Source: Paralithodes platypus | Taxonomy: Eukaryota; Arthropoda; Malacostraca; Decapoda; Lithodidae | Assembly (NCBI GenBank): GCA_032716605.1 | Contig: CM064480.1 | Span: 47,710,932-47,774,931 of the forward strand | Length of the DNA: 64,000 nucleotides | Reading direction: 5' to 3' | Shown: positions 21,400-31,870 of the stretch, piece by piece | Position numbering within the stretch: the stretch's first letter is position 1 | Layout of the letters: every line of letters starts with the position of its first letter | Position numbers and translations under genes: made by a program | Notes under the pieces: model-generated | The model's input: only the letters and a program-made list of their open reading frames with translations | What the model was told of the DNA's origin: nothing | Database searches by the model: none

Positions 21400-22290
21400 A
21401 ATTTGACAGTTGTTTGGAAGTTCGAGATTTATTTAACAAACTCTCAAGGAACTATAATCCGCATAGCAGTTGATTCTGTGTTCGGGTCTAAAATGGGTTC
21501 AAACATAAGAGTTGAATACCTACGACTGCTCAGTATAGATTGTACTTTGGAATTGTTACATTCCCATTACCACCTATCTGGACAATCGCTATTCAGAGTT
21601 TTGACCTACTTCGACTCCGAGCAAAAGGCACATCACTATATTCACAATGGTTGACAATACTATAAACTAGCTTCACCTTAATATGTCCATGAATCCCTTT
21701 AACAATATTAGGACCTACTGTATGATCAATATGTACTCAAATAACCTTGCCAATATGATTTACTTACGTTCAGTTTCATGTTCTTAGGTCACCGTAACAA
21801 TATTAAATAAGATACAAAAATCAATAGGTATTTCAACGCCTTAACAATATTAACAACTATTCCTCAATCAACGCATACTTACTGTACATCACCTTAGCAA
21901 TGTTAAACACGATTAAGAAATCATTAGGTTTTTACGTCACCTTGACAATATCATAAATCATTCTGCAATCAATATATCCTTAACACTGCTTTACTAGACA
22001 TGTATGCGCAATTGAAAGAATGCTGTCGACGAGGTGAATATCTAATTAGTAAATGTTGTTTCCTTATAACAAAAAGAGTATTTCTATATGGATGGGCTGA
22101 AGCCCTTTTCTAATTATTTCTCTAGCTAGGTCTAGCCTATTTTGCAAATTCCAACTCCCGAAAAACTGATTAGGTAAGCATTGTTGTCTAAGTTACATAG
22201 GCTCAATCAACTATCTCCTCTTTAGACATTATCCCGAAAACTCTCACTTAATATTAACTATGTTTTTACATCAAACCCTATAAGGTCCTG
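21400..22290. other. Unassigned sequence with a degenerate ~95-bp repeat
   Basis: Positions 21670-21990 hold about four loose tandem units with TCACCTTAACAATATTAA and 'TCAATCAAT.ATAC' at roughly 95-100 bp spacing. An open stretch at 21403-21654 (+) is 83 codons with no motif I know. Confidence 0.4.
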
Positions 22291-22361
22291 TACTATTGCT
22301 AGTTAATTGGCTGGATGCCTTACTACCAATAACAGCTATATCTCTCAAAACATCATCTCTT

Positions 22362-22383
22362 CTATCTATCTATCTATCTATCT
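22362..22383. repeat. (TCTA)n microsatellite
   Basis: About five tetranucleotide units. Confidence 0.9.
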
Positions 22384-22633
22384 ACTGCCGGACGCCTTAT
22401 TCCTCTTTACGAGGGTGGCCATTCACAAAATGCCCCCAAACAGACCTAACCCCTGTAAGAAGGACAACCCGTGCCAGTTTACTAAAGGACTTACAGGATT
22501 GACCACTCAGCTTAGGGTTCATTTGACTCCGAGGCCCTCTATGTATAATTTTAGCACTATTTTTCTACAGTGGTGTGTGGCTAGTCCATCCACTAACCTG
22601 CTTCACCCTTACCGGTATGTGAACAGTACGAAT

Positions 22634-22762
22634 TTGTATAATGTTTATTCCCCTAGACAGGTTTCCGACCAAGGCAGACGAGTCCCATCCACCCGGATTT
22701 GTAAAAGGTTGTCTCCCCTAGACAGGTTGCCGACCAAGGCTGACGAGTTCCATCCACCCGGT
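22634..22762. repeat. ~65-bp tandem duplication
   Basis: Two copies of a unit containing CCCCTAGACAGGTT.CCGACC, AAGGC.GACGAGT and CCATCCACCCGG. The 171-codon open frame at 22307-22822 that crosses it shows no domain. Confidence 0.75.
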
Positions 22763-22889
22763 AACACATCATCTCTTTATTTCATCAATTGTCTAATATT
22801 TTTTTCCTTGATTGTCCTATAAGGACACATGTTTTATTGTTGGAACACAAAGGCTCAGTTTAGCATTTAACTATTTGGTAAGTCTGTTC

Positions 22890-23509
22890 GGGCCCTTAAG
22901 CGCGCCTATGGCCTGTGACAAACATAGTTATATGCGAATTAATTACCCAATATTCTGACAGAATTTGTTATATCTACCATATAAAGCAGAATATATTTTC
23001 CATGAGCACTTATTTTATTAATATGATGAACATATGAACCTTGTAGAGTGATAAAGTAAGTGGGTAAAGCATTTGGGTAGTCAAAAACGAAAATATTCGC
23101 CGCCCGGTCATATCCTCAGGCGGGAGGCGGCGAGAAGTATATCCTCCCTCCTCGAGCTCTCTAGGTATATTGAGGCAAGCGGGCGAAGTCTCAGAGTTAT
23201 ATAAGGTCTCTTATGTAACTGCGGGAGAAAAATTTGCTTGAACAATAATCACTAAATGATGAAAATAAGAGGAAAAATAGGTGATAATTGGGGAAGGGGG
23301 AATATGTGGGGAAGGGGGGGGGGGGGTGAGAAACATGGATGAGGGGTAGGAAGTACTAGAGAAGAATTATCTCGCCTAATTATATATTTAGTTGTTTTGA
23401 GAGCCCCTGGGGTATTTTTTAAGGGTTTTTTCATGCTCTTGCTTCCGTGAGGCCTATCGCATTCGCTACACACACACTTCAGTGAGTTCTATTGCACTTC
23501 TCGGGTTAA
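22890..23509 (+). mobile_element. TTAA-flanked MITE family E (copy 1)
   Basis: About 620 bp homologous to 57217-57863: shared blocks 'TTCTGACAGAATTTGTTATA', AAAGCATTTGGGT.GT, CGCCCGGTCAT, AATAAGAGGAAAAATAGGTG and TTGCTTCCGTGAGGCCTATC. It ends GGGTTAAG at 23506-23509. Its left end is eroded (CCCTTAAGCGCG). Confidence 0.7.
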
Positions 23510-23589
23510 GGGTCCTTTAAAATTTTTGAAGGGAGATCTCTTCTTTCTGCTTCACCACTTCAAAGCTGGCCAGTACATCAGGTCCATCT

Positions 23590-24060
23590 GCTCCGTACCA
23601 TCCACCACCTGGTTACAATTTCGTATCGCTTGGCTTATTGTGTGAAGACAAGCGATGTGTCGGCAGGCATCAGGATATTGTAGGTGTACCTGTGCCAAGG
23701 GTGGGTGGTGTACTTGATCCCGGCTCGTCTTTTATTTAGTAGGGCTCGGGTGCTGGAGGTCTGGAACAATCTCTGATTTTATCTCTCCATGGGTGCCAAG
23801 GTGGGTAATTGGAACGTTTCTGCTAAGAGAATGCCAATGTGTTCCTGGCAGGTGCCCATGTCTGTCTCCCTGCTGTGGCCCCGCCCACCTCCCTTTATAC
23901 CCTTCCCCGTGCAACGCGGCCCTGTGATCAGCTGAGCCACGCGCTCGGGCAGGGCTATGGTAGCCCGCTCTCATTGAATCCTAGTATCCTTCACCTGCCT
24001 GGTTTCATCCCCATAATATTTTCCTGGGAGCTTATTAGTGACGTTCTTTAGTGACTGACA
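23590..24060 (-). promoter_or_regulatory. Promoter-like or solo-LTR-like segment
   Basis: On the minus strand a TATA box GGGTATAAAGGGAGG (about 23892-23906) sits in GC-rich DNA and is followed about 160 bp later by AAATAAAAG (about 23731-23739), a usable polyadenylation signal. TATA, start region and AATAAA in this spacing are typical of an LTR. No flanking retroelement genes and no second copy are visible, so this could also be a host promoter. Confidence 0.3.
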
Positions 24061-24940
24061 GGAGTAAGAGTGTGGCACCATTGTCTTAGAACGTTTGCTA
24101 CCAGGATAGAAAATACGAGTGTGAACTGAGGGCAAGTTATGAGCTGGGTGGGTGTGAGAGGATGCGAGGCGAGTGCTGTGATGCGTCATAGGAGGCTCGT
24201 GATTGGTCAAGAGCGCGGGAGTACTAGGGTGTTCTCAGGGACAAGAAATAAAGGGTAAATCTTGCTGGCACACTTGAGTTAATCCCATCTTCTGATTGGC
24301 TGACGGGATTACTCCTTCAATTATTAATATTTTTATAATAATTATTATTATATTTAATATATACAGTATATGCACCAAACCAACGACATTGATAACATTA
24401 TGAAAACCTGGAGCATTATTCTATCTGACCTTTGTCAGACGCCTTGATCTCCTAAGGGGTGATAACTAACGAATATCCTCAATGGGCGAGCTCACACTTT
24501 GCACATGTCTGAAATGTTTTCTCCGGTTTGCTTGATTCATGGCTAGATATGGGCCTTAGCGAACACTCCAATAATCTTGCCAGTGTCTATATATAATTTA
24601 AGATCCTTGTTGTTTTTAACTGTTGATCTTTGTTTACGTCTTTGAGCAAATGTAAGATTTTGAATGGGGTCAACAAGTATCTGCCACATTATAGACACTA
24701 ATCACATGACTCGAACACAAGACTTGCCTGTGTGAGCTCGCCCATCCGTTCTAGAACATTCTCTAGCTTGTATTACAAGCTTACTTATGAATTATGCGAA
24801 TTCTGTCCTCATAATTTTTCATTTTATGCAAAGCAGTATGTGATTCGTGTGAACCCTTCTCACTCACATTACCTGTTGCAGAAATTAGTATTGCAACTTT
24901 AACCTTTGTCAGTTTTAAAGGGAGGCTGATGGACTGTTGA
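24061..24940. other. Unassigned sequence
   Basis: No gene or known repeat recognised. The stretch 24310-24370 is AT-rich. Confidence 0.35.
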
Positions 24941-24942
24941 GG

Positions 24943-25285
24943 TTAAGGGGAGATGGGTCGTTTGTCTGGTCCCCTTTCTCCCTCGTGTTAAGCCCCATTT
25001 GTTTTCAAATGATAAGGCGTTCGGCCCATTAGTTTTGCGATTTTAACACCTTTCGCCCGATTTCGTTGTCAATTTTAAGACCTTTCGTGCCATTTGGGTG
25101 TCAATTATTTCCTGGCAAGCGATAGCGAGCTTGAAATTTTAAGAGAAATCGGCCTTTGGCCGGGAAAAAAATCTACCGAAATATGTACAAATTCATCTTT
25201 AAGGGGGGTCTAGGGGGTGTTTTCTAAGCTTGATCGAGGTCTAGCGAAAAAACTAAAAAAATAAAGGAATACATGAATTAATAGA
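24943..25285 (+). mobile_element. Kolobok-like TTAA MITE, one end lost
   Basis: Begins TTAAGGGGAGATGGG and keeps the interior ('TTTCCTGGCAAGCGATAGCG', CTACCGAAATATG, AAGCTTGAT). The right terminus is replaced by an A-rich run (A21 at 25285-25305). Confidence 0.8.
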
Positions 25286-25444
25286 AAAAAAAAAAAAAAA
25301 AAAAACCGGTTCGTATCCCCATAGGAGAGCAAATATTGTATAAGAATTTGAAGTGTGTTTATACAGCCGACTTAGCTAACAAACTCATTATTCCGTAAAA
25401 TGATAAATGCATGCGTGATACACACCAAAGTACTGTATTGTGTA

Positions 25445-25659
25445 TTAACCCTTTGAGTACCAGCGACGTGTGTTCTATTATATTTTAGCTATATTTAGAC
25501 AATAGAATGCAGCCTAAGAAGGATCTGTGGTAGTTTAAAGGGTTGGTTGAAATAGTTTGAAGTCTTCTTTTTACTAGAGGTCCTTCACAAACTGAATAAA
25601 ATCGTTTAATCATTGCCAGAATATGATTAAAAGGATGTCACCGGTACTGAACGGGTTAA
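25445..25659 (+). mobile_element. piggyBac-like MITE family A
   Basis: TTAACCCTTTGAGTACCAGC at the left and GGTACTGAACGGGTTAA at the right form an imperfect inverted repeat. The core AATAAAATCGTTTAATCATT matches other copies. Confidence 0.8.
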
Positions 25660-25689
25660 AAACATACACATGGGGATAGAGAACATTAT

Positions 25690-25896
25690 GAGAGTATGAC
25701 GTGTCGTATTCATTTACTTTATTTTGACTAAAATTCAACTATTTTACTGATCTTTGGAAGGCCCTCTAGGATCCAAGGGTCAAAGTTATCCTTATAAACC
25801 TTCTGACACACATAGTTCCTTCCTTAGCCCAATAAAATAGTTTACTGCTAGCCAAAACATAAGAAGAAAGAAAAGCGTCCTCGTTTTGTGAAATAG
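25690..25896 (+). mobile_element. piggyBac-like MITE family A, eroded
   Basis: 'AATAAAATAGTTTACTGCTAG' with CCAAAACATAAG, then GCGTCCTCGTTTTGTGAAA, follows the family A order. Its right edge is the TTAA at 25897, which is also the start of the next element. Confidence 0.6.
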
Positions 25897-26260
25897 TTAA
25901 GGGGGGATGAGCCGGGTTTTTTGGTCCCCCCTTCTTCCTCATGTTTATTCCCATTGGTTTTTAGATTATAAGTCATTCGGCCCATTAGTTTGGCTATTTT
26001 AAGACTTTACGTCCCATTTCTTTGTAAGACCTTTCGTGCCAGTTAGGTGTCGATTTCTACCTGGCGAGCGATAGCGAGCCCGTAATTTTAAGAGTAACCG
26101 GTCTTCGGCTGGGACATTTTTCTACCGAAGAATTTACAAACTTATCATGAAGGGTGGTCTACGGGGTGTTTTTTACAGCTTGAAGGAAGTCTAGGGAGGA
26201 AACTAAACATTAATAAAAAGCTAAAACAATAAGCAAATAAATACGCTCATCCCCCCTTAA
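25897..26260 (+). mobile_element. Kolobok-like TTAA MITE, reference copy (364 bp)
   Basis: Perfect 16-bp termini: TTAAGGGGGGATGAGC at the left and GCTCATCCCCCCTTAA at the right. Interior blocks in order are CTCATGTTTATTCCCATTGG, GGCCCATTAGTTTGGC, CCTGGCGAGCGATAGCGAGC, 'GGTCTTCGGCTGGGACATTT' and TAGGGAGGAAACTAAA. TTAA target with GGGGRR ends fits Kolobok-type elements (inference). It has no ORF. Confidence 0.85.
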
Positions 26261-26302
26261 GAGTTTGTGCTACACGTAGACAGAAAGAGAACCCCGGGGT
26301 TA

Positions 26303-26606
26303 TTTACACTAAAGGGGGTATAATAGTATCACACATAACATTTACACTAAAGGGGGTATAATAGTATCACACATAACATTTACACTAAAGAGGGTATAAT
26401 AGTATCACACATAACATTTACACTAAAGAGGGTATAATAGTATCACACATAACATTTACACTAAAGGGGGTATAATAGTATCACACATAACATTTACACT
26501 AAAGGGGGTATAATAGTATCACACATAACATTTACACTAAAGGGGGTATAATAGTATCACACATAACATTTACACTAAAGGGGGTATAATAGTATCACAC
26601 ATAACA
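26303..26606. repeat. 38-bp minisatellite, 8 units
   Basis: Eight units of exactly 38 bp start at 26303, 26341, 26379, 26417, 26455, 26493, 26531 and 26569. The unit contains TTTACACTAAAGGGGGTATA then ATAGTATCACACATAACA. Only AAAGGGGG/AAAGAGGG varies, so it is recent. The unit resembles the terminus of the short TTAA..TCACAC elements found nearby. Confidence 0.97.
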
Positions 26607-26698
26607 TTTCATCTCTATGTTTGATAACCAAAATGTTTCCGGTATAATTTCTACTAAATATAGCATTGGTATCGGAAACTAGAATGAATATATATTAA

Positions 26699-27029
26699 TT
26701 AAGGGGAGATTTCCAAAAGTGGGTTTTTTCCCCCAACCCCTTTCTCCCTCATATTTAGCCTCATTGTTTTTGACATTTTAAGTCATTCGCCCCATTAGTT
26801 TGGCGATTTTAAAAACTTTCGCCCCATTTGTGTCAATTTTAAGACCTTTCGTGCCATTTAGGTGTCGATATTTTCCTGGCGAGCGATAGCGAGCCTGTAA
26901 TTTAAGAGGAAGTGGCCTTCGGCCATTTTTCTACCGAAAAATTTACAAATTTATCTTGAAAGGGTGTCTAGGGAGTATAATTCTAAGCTTAATGGAAATC
27001 TAGGGAACAAACTAAACACCTCCCCTTAA
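26699..27029 (+). mobile_element. Kolobok-like TTAA MITE
   Basis: TTAAGGGGAGATTTCC to ACCTCCCCTTAA with the standard interior. Its right TTAA is also the first TTAA of a short TCACAC-family fragment (27026-27115). Confidence 0.83.
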
Positions 27030-27780
27030 GGCGACAGAAATTTCATATAAGTTGTTAGACAAAAGTTGTCAATAACAATTGAGGGGATGAGCGCTCGTGT
27101 GATACCGTCATAAGTGTTGATGATAAATGATAGGTGACAATTAATAGATAACAATTAGATAGACTATTTTTGCCAAACAAGTGTCCGATTAGTGATTACA
27201 AAACATATTTCAATCAAGCCTTTTCTTAATTTGTGAAGCTTTAATTATTTATAAAGTATCAAGTAGAGGTATTTGTAACAAAGCTGCCAAAGACAATACA
27301 TTAGTATCAACAGCACAGTACGGCCCACCCTTGAAATAAACAACATGTAACATGTATTAAAGATCTAAACGAATACATAATTAATGACTCTTAGAGTTGT
27401 CATCATTTCTGTTTCATCTATATTTTGAAAATAAGTCATTACTGTCGAAGATTTGAGATCAAAACTATGTTATTTATTTTAAGTTGCCTCAGAATAATCA
27501 TACCGCTATTTGAAATGTTAATGTTCAAGTGTCAGCAATACGGATATATTATATTACATTGTTTATTATATTGAAGACAAAGACATTTGAAGGGGCAAAA
27601 CATAAATACATTCAGTCTATAAACAGAGAAGGCTTGGCGTGAGACAGGTCATATGAGCAGGAAAGGATCGGAACTGATTTGATTCGCCTGTAATCACGTG
27701 TGAAATTGAAGAGGAAAGCGAAGTTAGGGGAGCGAGTGGTGGAGACGAAAGAGAAGTGTGATAAGAAACAAGTTGCATTG
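27030..27780. other. Unassigned AT-rich sequence
   Basis: The first ~85 bp are a fragment of the 220-bp TTAA element family (family M), ending GCGCTCGTGTGATACCGTC. The remainder shows no gene or named repeat. Confidence 0.4.

Positions 27781-27783
<3 letters not shown>

Positions 27784-27816
<33 letters not shown>
27784..27816. repeat. (GT)n microsatellite
   Basis: GT dinucleotide tract, followed by a diffuse GTGTTTGTTTGTGT-rich region to about 27960. Confidence 0.95.
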
Positions 27817-27819
<3 letters not shown>

Positions 27820-28004
27820 ACAGTATGATTGTGTTATTGAGTGTTTGTTTGTGTTTGTGATTGTTTGATTGTGTGTGTGCGTGTGTGATTGAGTGTTTGT
27901 TTGTATGTGTGTTTGTCCGGGGTTCTGAACATGTGTGAATGTGTGTTTTAATGTATGTGGCTGTGTGATATTTATATGTTACATACAGTATATATGACTC
28001 TAAC

Positions 28005-28120
28005 ATACCTTGAATATGGGTCTAGCTGTCATTCTTTCAGTTTGGGGAAGGGGTGGGGGGAACACACACTCGTTATAGGCAGCTTAATTGCATTTTGTCT
28101 CCTTCTTACAAATAGGAAAA
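28005..28120 (+). mobile_element. Jockey-like LINE, 3' tail only (copy 4)
   Basis: About 115 bp matching the final part of copies 1 and 3: TTGAATATGG.., TCATTCTTTCAGTTTGGGG, CACTCGTTATAGGCAGC, TTTTGTCTCCTTC. It is severely 5'-truncated. Confidence 0.65.
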
Positions 28121-28125
28121 CTAAA

Positions 28126-28571
28126 TTAACCCGTGGAGCCCCGGCTAGTTTTGTAATGTTTGCGCACCAGAACCCGGCCGGTTTTCAAAAAATGGTTTTA
28201 TTCCAGAAACAATAGCGAATGGGTTAGGAATGAAGGAAAAACCACGAAAAACCGCTCAAAAAGCTTAAAAAATGGTCCTACAGAGCCCCCGAAAACGGAT
28301 TTTACAAGAGTAAAAAATTGAAGGCAATTATCCCAAAAAACCAGGTTATTGTGCGCTCGCGCGCACGCACGTGGACTTTGAGAGTTTTCAACCATCGGCA
28401 CGGTTGTGTGGGATACGTACACAGTTCCCATACAAATGTGAGCCCTCTTGAGTGGCTATACCTGAGGTTACGGTCGGCGCAATTAGGGTGACGCGTCAGG
28501 CGCGTCTCTGGGGCTGTGCGTTACATACATCGCCGACGCGTCAGACGCGTCGCTGGGGCTGTACGGCTTAA
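28126..28571 (+). mobile_element. TTAA-flanked MITE family C (copy 2, 446 bp)
   Basis: Homologous to 18137-18568. It starts TTAACCCGTGGAGCCCC and ends CGGCTTAA. CpG-rich blocks GCGCTCGCGCGCACGCACG (about 28352) and GACGCGTCAGGCGCGTCTC are kept here but partly converted to TG/CA in the other copy, so this copy looks younger. Confidence 0.65.
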
Positions 28572-28622
28572 TGCGTTTCAGTTTGCGTGACTGACTGTGT
28601 GTGCGTACTGTTCGAGGTTGTC

Positions 28623-28662
<40 letters not shown>

Positions 28663-29280
28663 ATTGTGTGTGTATGTATACAATCAAAATCAATAGTTCG
28701 TCAATTAGCTTTCTCATAAACTGCGAACATTGTACTGGTATTGTTGCTTAAGCTGCTATAATTGAAGAGGGAAGCTAAGTAGGGGAGCGAGTGGAGCAGA
28801 CGAATAGGAATGGTGATAAGAAATAAGGCGCATTGGGATTGACGAGAGAGAGTGTGTGTGTTACGGTGGTAGTGTAAGTGTTTATCTGTGTATGTGGCTC
28901 TGTGTGTGTGTGTGTATATTTGTGTGCCAGAGAGAGTGTTTGTTTGTACGTGTGTGTGTGTGTGTGTGTGTATGTATAAATTAATAGGTGTAGTGTTTGT
29001 TTGTACGTGTGTGTATGTATAAATTAATAGGTGTGTACTTGTGTGTGTGTGTGTGTATGTGTATAAGTTAATTGGTGTGTGTTGTATGTGGATCTATATT
29101 AATGTGTGTGTGTTTGTTTGTGTGTATGTGGTTCTGTATGAGTGTGTGTGTGTGTGTAGATAATTGTGTATGTGTGTGAATGACTGTGTACGTACAATCA
29201 ACACGACCATTTGAAGAGGGAAGTGGAGTAATGGGAGCGGCTGAAGGAGACGAAAGCAAATTGTGATGGAAACAAGATGC
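28572..29280. repeat. GT-rich low-complexity region
   Basis: Several (GT)n tracts (28626-28658, 28903-28914, 28951-28972, 29040-29060) sit in TGTGTGTATGTGT-rich DNA. A ~45-bp unit with TAGTGTTTGTTTGTACGTGT repeats around 28935-29030. An 'AGCTAAGTAGGGGAGCGAGTGGAG..GACGAA' motif at 28770 repeats that at 27720 and 29220. Confidence 0.8.
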
Positions 29281-30285
29281 ATTGGGAGTGAAGAGAGAGT
29301 GAAAGGGTGAGTGTGTGTGAGTGAAGAGAGAGTGAAAGGATGAGTGTGTGCGAGTGAAAAGAGAGTGAAAGGATGAGTGTTTGGCTGAGTGTATGTGAGT
29401 GAAGAGAGAGTGGAAGGGTTATTGATTGGCTTAGTGTGTGTGTGTGAAGAGAGAGTGAAAGGATGAGTGTTTGGCTTAGTGTGTGTCAGTGTAGAGAGAG
29501 TGAAAGGGTGAATGTGTGTGAATGAAAGGATGAGTGTGTGTGAGTGTAGAGAGAGTGAAAGGATGAGTGTTTGGCTTAGTGTGTGTGTGTGAAGAGAGAG
29601 TGAAAGGATGAGTGTTTGGCTGAGTGTGTGTGAGTGTAGAGAGAGTGAAAGGGTGAATGTGTGTGAGTGAAAGGATGAGTGTTTGGCTGAGTGTGTGTGA
29701 GTGAAGAGAGAGTGAAAGGATGAGTGTTTGGCTTAGTGTGTGTGAGTGTAGAGAGAGTGAAAGGATGAGTGTTTGGCTTAGTGTGTGTGAGTGTAGAGAG
29801 AGTGAAAGGGTGAATGTGTGTGTGTGAAAAGATGAGTGTTTGGCTGAGTGTGTGTGAGTGTAGAGAGAGTAAAAGGATGAGTGTTTGGCTTAGTGTGTGT
29901 GAGTGTAGAGAGAGTGAAAGGGTGAATGTTTGGCTGAGTGTGTGTGAGTGAAGAGAGAGTGAAAGGATGAGTGTATGTGAGTGGAGAGAGAGTGAAAGGG
30001 TGAGTGTTTTGCTGAGTGTGTGTGAGTGGAGAGAGAGTGAAAGGGTGAATGTTTGGCTGAGTGTGTGTGAAGAGAGAGTGAAAGGATGAGTGTTTGGCTG
30101 AGTGTGTGTGAGTGAAAAGAGAGTGAAAGGATGAGTGTATGTGAGTGGAGAGAGAGAGAGTGAAAGGGTGAGTGTTGGCTGAGTGTGTGTGTGTGAAGAG
30201 AAAGTGAAAGGGTGAGTGTTTGGCTGAGTGTGTGTGTGAAGAGAGAGTGAAAGGATGAGTGTTTGGCTGAGTGTGTGTGAGTGTG
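29281..30285. repeat. ~45-bp GTGAGTG minisatellite
   Basis: About 1 kb of variants of GAGAGAGTGAAAGGATGAGT then GTTTGGCTTAGTGTGTGTGA, unit near 45 bp with frequent short (28-bp) units. The 251-codon minus-strand open frame over it is Leu/Ser/Thr/His repeat and not a gene. Confidence 0.95.
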
Positions 30286-30555
30286 TGTCCTCTGGTCTTT
30301 TCATCGTCGGGAGGTATGGGACCTTCTGCAAGTGTCTTCTATGCCAGATTAGCTGAACAAATATCGGAGAAAAAGCGCCAGCATAGAAGCCAAGTCATAA
30401 CTTGGATGAGATGCCGGCTCTCTTTCTCTCTTCTCAGGTCTGCACTCCTATGTCTCAGGGGTACAAGGTCCTCCCCGCTACAGAGGACAAGAGTGAGAGA
30501 CTTGGACTTTGAAATGGTCGTGGCGGAGGGACGAATTGGGGAACAACTAGGTTGA
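30286..30555 (+). pseudogene. C-terminal fragment of a mobile-element-type protein
   Basis: Open to the stop at 30553-30555. Reads GGMGPSASVFYARLAEQISE, then ITWMRCRLSFSLLRSALLCL, then RGTRSS and a final EMVVAEGRIGEQLG. A tail of this pattern (GGMG....FY.RLA...., W.RCRLSFSLLRSA..C.RG.RS) recurs in invertebrate multicopy element proteins. I cannot name the family precisely. It is cut at its 5' side by the GTGAGTG minisatellite, so only the tail remains. Confidence 0.45.
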
Positions 30556-30599
30556 TTGTAGGGAGGTACTGGTACAATAAGATAAAATACAATGTAACT

Positions 30600-31150
30600 A
30601 GAATAAGATAGATTGTACACCACTTTGTAACTGTCACCTTAATAAAAAAATAAAAATAAAATAAAAAAAAAGAAAAAGAAGGAAACATGCTTACATTACT
30701 GAAATGTTTGTGGACATGCAGTAATGCAAGTAATGGTCACTCTTCTGTAAATCTAAAATGGCTTACTTAAGAATGGGAAAGGGGTGGGACCTTTTTTTTT
30801 TTTTTTTTTTTTTATATAAGTGAGTGTGTGTATGCGTGTAGTAAGTGTTCCAACTTGGCCAATGCTACATCTCTTTATGCTGGTTTTGCAATATCAAGTA
30901 AACAATGACAAACAAATTATACATACTTAACCTATCCATTGGTTTCTTAAATTCTTTTTTTGAGATTCAACTGTCTACAACTGTATATGCTTCAGCTAAT
31001 ATTATTAAAATGTCTATGTGACAGCTGTACATCTTCCCGAGAGTATGTGTGCGTGTGTGTGTGTGTGATATACTTCAACAATAATGGTTAGCATTTTAAC
31101 TTGTGATAGTAGCTGACTTATCAGAGTAAGTTATGTAACTATACTGATTT
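30600..31150. other. Unassigned AT-rich sequence
   Basis: Includes an A-rich stretch (30640-30680) and a T20 run (30793-30813). No gene recognised. Confidence 0.4.
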
Positions 31151-31390
31151 TATCTATCTTACGATAGGAACTTAAGAATTAATGAACTGGGTCGAATAAA
31201 GCTATGTTTTAGGGCAATTTTTATCAGGCAGCTTAGGAAGTTAAGATATATCAGTATTTAACCATCTAACGGAATCTGCTCTCAGTTTAGTTTCAGATAC
31301 CTATAAATAAGAACCTCGAAATATTACGAGAAAACACTTGCTCGTCCAAAGTTGCCAGAAAAAGCGCTCGTGTGACACCGCCTTCAAGCA
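31150..31390. mobile_element. Short TTAA/TCACAC MITE family M
   Basis: Ends GCGCTCGTGTGACACCGCCTTCAAG and has internal ACCTCGAAATATTACGAGAA and GTTGCCAGAAAAAGC, comparable with 35107-35333 and 35334-35556. The left border is not clear. Confidence 0.5.
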
Positions 31391-31429
31391 GAGAGGGAGT
31401 GAAGCCAGATGAACAATAGGAAAATAAAT

Positions 31430-31865
31430 TGGGAGGTGATTGAATGGTGAGTAAAGGGTGAAGAAGGAAGGAGTGAGTGGGGAGAAGTGAGTAAAATAGT
31501 GAGTGGGGAGAAGAGAGTAAAAAGTGAGTGGGGAAAAGTTAGCAGAAGAGTAAGTGGGAGAAGTGAGTAGAAGCGTGAGTGGGAAACGTGAGTAAAAGAG
31601 TGAGTGGGGAGAAGAGAGTTTTTTGAGTGAGTGGGGAGAAGTGAGTAAAAGCGTGAGTGGGGAGAAGTGAGTACAAGAGTGAGTGGGAAGAAGTAGGTAA
31701 AGGAGTGAGTGAGAAGTGAGTAAGATAGTGAGCGGGGAGATGTGAGTAAAAGAGTGAGTGGGGGAAAATTAGCAAAAGAGTGAGTGGGGAGAAGTAAGTA
31801 AAGCAGCGAGTGGGGAGAAAGAGCTAAAGGAGTGAGTGGGGAGAAGTGATTAAAAGAGATAGTCG
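31430..31865. repeat. ~26-bp GAGTGAGTGGGGAGAAG minisatellite
   Basis: About 16 units of GAGTGAGTGGGGAGAAGTGA plus GTAAAA with many small changes. Open minus-strand frames here are repeat artefacts. Confidence 0.93.
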
Positions 31866-31870
31866 TGGGA

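Noticed and set aside
22307..22822. 171-codon + frame
   Set aside because: Covers a TCTA microsatellite and a 65-bp tandem duplication; no conserved motif.
26303..26606. CRISPR-like regular repeat
   Set aside because: Eight 38-bp units are contiguous with no variable spacers; it is a minisatellite in eukaryotic DNA.
29576..30331. 251-codon minus-strand frame of SLSLHSHTLSQT repeats
   Set aside because: Entirely within the ~45-bp minisatellite.
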